Shown in pieces: positions 61,822 to 64,000 of a DNA stretch of 64,000 nt (the stretch's first letter is position 1; each line of letters begins with the position of its first letter). This stretch comes from Microbacterium sp. LWO13-1.2 (GTDB taxonomy: Bacteria > Actinomycetota > Actinomycetes > Actinomycetales > Microbacteriaceae), in the NCBI RefSeq assembly GCF_038397725.1, contig NZ_CP151634.1:3472001-3536000 (forward strand). The letters are read 5' to 3'. Made by a program: the position numbers and the translations under genes. The notes under the pieces are model-generated. The model searched no databases and was not told where the DNA came from. It saw only the letters and a list, made by a program, of their open reading frames with translations.

Positions 61822-62208
61822 TCACTCCGACGAGAGCTGCTCCGCCTCACGGCGGGCGCTGGCGATCAGCAGCACGAACCCGATGAGGCCGGGGAAACCG
61901 ACAGCCGCGGTGAAGATCCACGGGATCGGCTGCAATGTGAGCGAGGCCAGCGCGAGCGCGACGGCCAGCACCTGGAACACGACGCCTCCGGAGCGCGCCC
62001 ATGAGCGGCCGGTGCGGGTGCCGATGGCGAAGGAAACGAGTGCGACGGCGCCGATCAGGGTGAGCACGATGAGCGCGACGGCCGTGGGCAACGACGCCGC
62101 AGCTCCCGCGCCGAGTCCGGCGATCTCGATGGCGGCGAAGACGACGAGCGCTGCCCCCTCCGCAGCCAGCACGGCGGCTGCGGCAAGAGCCAGTCCGGGT
62201 GCGCGCAC
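61822..62208 (-). CDS. Small polytopic membrane protein
   Basis: 128 residues, four predicted membrane helices with little charge except a GTRTGRSWARS loop (about 64-74) and a charged C-terminus (SARREAEQLSSE). Similar four-helix proteins are common, unnamed, in actinobacteria. Convergent with bcp, divergent from whiB1. Confidence 0.7.
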   Translation of the reverse strand: MRAPGLALAAAAVLAAEGAALVVFAAIEIAGLGAGAAASLPTAVALIVLTLIGAVALVSFAIGTRTGRSWARSGGVVFQVLAVALALASLTLQPIPWIFTAAVGFPGLIGFVLLIASARREAEQLSSE

Positions 62209-62443
62209 GACATCTCCTGATGAATCCGATGAGAGCGCAGAAAACCCTTGCTCTTGTTAACTTTATGTTACAGAATAGACAAAGTCATGTGCTCCCACAG
62301 CGGCGTGGGGCGGGCGCTTCAGCCCGCAACACAAACGCAGGCATCCGCCTGCATCACGTCAGGGTAGCGGAACCCGAAACCGATACCCGAATCCGAGCCA
62401 TCGCGTCTGCGATCGCTCTAGAAATCCACACCGAGGAGCCCCC

Positions 62444-62692
62444 ATGGATTGGCGCGACAAGGCCGCCTGCCTGACTGTCGACCCCGAGCTGTTCTTCCCC
62501 GTCGGGAACACCGGCCCAGCGGTCGACCAGATCGAGAAGGCGAAGACGGTCTGCGCCACCTGCACGGTGACCGAGATCTGCCTGCAGTACGCGCTCGAGT
62601 CCAGCCAGGACTCCGGTGTCTGGGGCGGCCTCTCCGAAGACGAGCGCCGCGCCCTCAAGCGTCGCGCAGCACGCGCACGCCGCGCCTCCTGA
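62444..62692 (+). CDS. whiB1: WhiB1-type iron-sulfur regulatory protein
   Basis: 82 residues. Cys 9, 37, 40 and 46 bind the [4Fe-4S] cluster, GVWGG turn at 58-62 and the basic KRRAARARR tail bind sigma/DNA. WhiB1 is nitric-oxide responsive and essential in mycobacteria. ATG preceded by GAGGAGC. The 235-bp upstream gap has hairpin-forming sequences and a low-GC spot (62250-62285) that may contain the promoter. Confidence 0.95.
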   Translation: MDWRDKAACLTVDPELFFPVGNTGPAVDQIEKAKTVCATCTVTEICLQYALESSQDSGVWGGLSEDERRALKRRAARARRAS

Positions 62693-62734
62693 TCGCTCCC
62701 CGCACGAGGTTTCGACTCGTGCCTCGCTCGACCT

Positions 62735-62784
62735 GAGTCGCAGACGGGGCAGGTTCGCTTCGCGAACGAGCCCCGTCTCGACTC
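62735..62784. terminator. Bidirectional terminator between whiB1 and pdtaS
   Basis: Long hairpin GAGTCG-AGACGGGGC-GTTCGC / GCGAAC-GCCCCGTCT-CGACTC around TTC, in the space between the convergent genes; the last bases reach the pdtaS stop. Confidence 0.85.
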
Positions 62785-64000
62785 ACTTCGTCAGCCAGCG
62801 CAGCGGGATGTCGATGATCACGTCGGTGCCTTCGCCCTCACGGCCGTGCCACTCGATCGTTCCGCTGAGCTCACCCTGGATGAGCGTGCGGATGATCTGC
62901 GTGCCGAGCCCCTGGCCGATGCGCCCCTCAGGCAGGCCCCGCCCGGTGTCGCTCACGGTCACACGGAGGTTCTCCTCGGTGCGCACCGCATCGACGGTGA
63001 CCAGACCCTCCTGACCCGCGAGGCCGTGCTCGACCGCGTTGGTCACCACCTCGGTCAGGGCGAGCGCAAGCGGCGTCGCGTATTCGCTCGGCAGCACGCC
63101 GAAGCGACCCGTCGACCGCACCATGGCGCGGGTGTTCGGAGCCGAGGCGACCTCGGCGACGAGCTTCAGCGCGCGCTGGAAGACCTCGTCGAAATCGACC
63201 TTCTGAGTGAGCCCCTGCGCCAGGGTGTCGTGTACGACCGCGATGGCGTCCACGCGCCGCATCGCCTGGGTGAGCGCGTCGCGCGCTTCCTCCGAGTGCG
63301 TGCGCCGGGCCTGGATTCGCAGCAGCGACGCGACGGTCTGCAGATTGTTCTTCACCCGATGGTGGATCTCGCGGATCGTGGCGTCCTTGGTGATGAGCTC
63401 CTGCTCCTGGTGGCGCAGTTCTGAGACGTCGCGGCACAGCAGGATCGCGCCGATCCGGTTGCCATGGTCCTTCAGCGGGATGGCTCGGAGCGAAACGGTG
63501 ACGCCGCGCGCCTCGATGTCCGTGCGCCACGGAGCACGGCCGGTGACGACGACCGGGAGCGACTCGTCCACCTGCCGCGACGGCGGCACCAGCCGAGTGG
63601 TCACTTCGGCGAGGGACTCCCCTTCGAGCTCGTCGTCGAAGCCCATCCGGTTGAAGGCGGAGAGCGCGTTGGGACTGGCGAACGTGGTGATGCCGTCGAC
63701 ATCGATCCTGATCAGCCCGTCGGATGCCCGTGGCGCGCCGCGACGCGGGGATGTGGGGGCAGCGAGGTCGGGGAAGCTGCCGTCGGCGATCATGCGGAAG
63801 AGGTCGTTCGCACATTCCTCGAACGTGATCTGCTGCCGGGAGGGCGTGCGCGCCTCACCGAGGTTCGTGTGCCGCGTCACCACTCCGATGACCGTGGCCG
63901 CACCATCCTCCTTGCGCCGCTGACGGACGATCGGCACTGCCCTGACCCTCGTCGGCGTCTCCTCGAACCAGTCCGGCGACGAGGAGTCGACGATCTCCGC
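62783..64000 (-). CDS. pdtaS: PdtaS-type sensor histidine kinase (5' end outside window)
   Basis: 405 visible residues, N-terminus cut by the right edge. Visible: part of an N-terminal GAF-like domain, a PAS region (RIDVDGITTFASPNALSAFN), the HisKA_2 block IHHRVKNNLQTVASLL with the phospho-His, and an HATPase domain (DTGRGLPEGRIG). PdtaS phosphorylates an ANTAR-type RNA-binding response regulator (PdtaR) in actinobacteria; that partner is not in the window. Confidence 0.9.
   Translation of the reverse strand, partial: AEIVDSSSPDWFEETPTRVRAVPIVRQRRKEDGAATVIGVVTRHTNLGEARTPSRQQITFEECANDLFRMIADGSFPDLAAPTSPRRGAPRASDGLIRIDVDGITTFASPNALSAFNRMGFDDELEGESLAEVTTRLVPPSRQVDESLPVVVTGRAPWRTDIEARGVTVSLRAIPLKDHGNRIGAILLCRDVSELRHQEQELITKDATIREIHHRVKNNLQTVASLLRIQARRTHSEEARDALTQAMRRVDAIAVVHDTLAQGLTQKVDFDEVFQRALKLVAEVASAPNTRAMVRSTGRFGVLPSEYATPLALALTEVVTNAVEHGLAGQEGLVTVDAVRTEENLRVTVSDTGRGLPEGRIGQGLGTQIIRTLIQGELSGTIEWHGREGEGTDVIIDIPLRWLTK

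Noticed and set aside
1..64000. CRISPR arrays, rRNA operons, insertion sequences, integrases and prophage genes
   Set aside because: None found on either strand; no spaced repeat series, transposase or phage structural motifs were recognised.

Overview
The window looks like chromosome of a high-GC actinobacterium, most likely Microbacterium or a close Microbacteriaceae relative. Support comes from the uniformly high GC third positions, the fused 2-oxoglutarate enzyme Kgd, GuaB1, a WhiB1-type protein, a SigR/RsrA thiol-stress pair and a PdtaS-type histidine kinase. There is no rRNA, CRISPR array, recognisable insertion sequence or prophage. Genes are dense, often overlap by 4 bases (ATGA or GTGA), and a few strong hairpins separate the units.

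Layout. 1-7.3 kb: a Tat-exported PHP protein cut by the left edge, a LmeA-like protein, argS, an SGNH hydrolase, tRNA-Arg(CCG), a HIT protein, a VIT-family protein, and a peroxide-response operon (ohrR, ohr, quinone oxidoreductase) with palindromic operators. 7.4-11.5 kb: the most unusual part. Two exported proteins with nearly identical Tat-like signal regions are followed by an ECF sigma factor fused to an anti-sigma zinc finger, membrane segments and a bacterial Ig-like domain. The same promoter-like motif (CGCGTCACTT, 13 bases, then G/C-ACTCCT) precedes all three genes. 11.5-12.1 kb is nearly empty, with one possible small membrane protein. 12.1-21.4 kb: housekeeping and small genes (RidA, trmB, DUF3097, a TPM-domain protein followed by pspA, an arginase-family protein, an SIP-like protein with an iron box, a phosphatase coupled to an AhpD-like protein).

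21.5-31.1 kb: an alpha/beta hydrolase, a complete dipeptide/oligopeptide-type ABC transporter, then ung and neighbours, and metY. metX lies at 31.8 kb, so both homoserine-acetylation enzymes of methionine synthesis are present. 33-40.8 kb: Nudix, MFS, thiamine-binding, GT87 and NnrD genes, an old-yellow-enzyme, and two CNNM/CBS proteins. 40.9-46.2 kb: guaB1 divergent from kgd.

46.3-55.1 kb is a leftward sugar-catabolic cluster: a second dipeptide/oligopeptide-type ABC transporter, a ROK regulator, a GH4 glycosidase and a BadF/GlcNAc-type kinase. A 30-bp palindrome sits against the -10 of the first gene. 55.3-58.9 kb runs leftward as sigR, rsrA, eis and an amino-acid permease; a SigR-type promoter overlaps the start of the divergent aroA. 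aroA-rsgA-bcp, a small membrane protein, whiB1 and the right-edge-truncated pdtaS complete the window.
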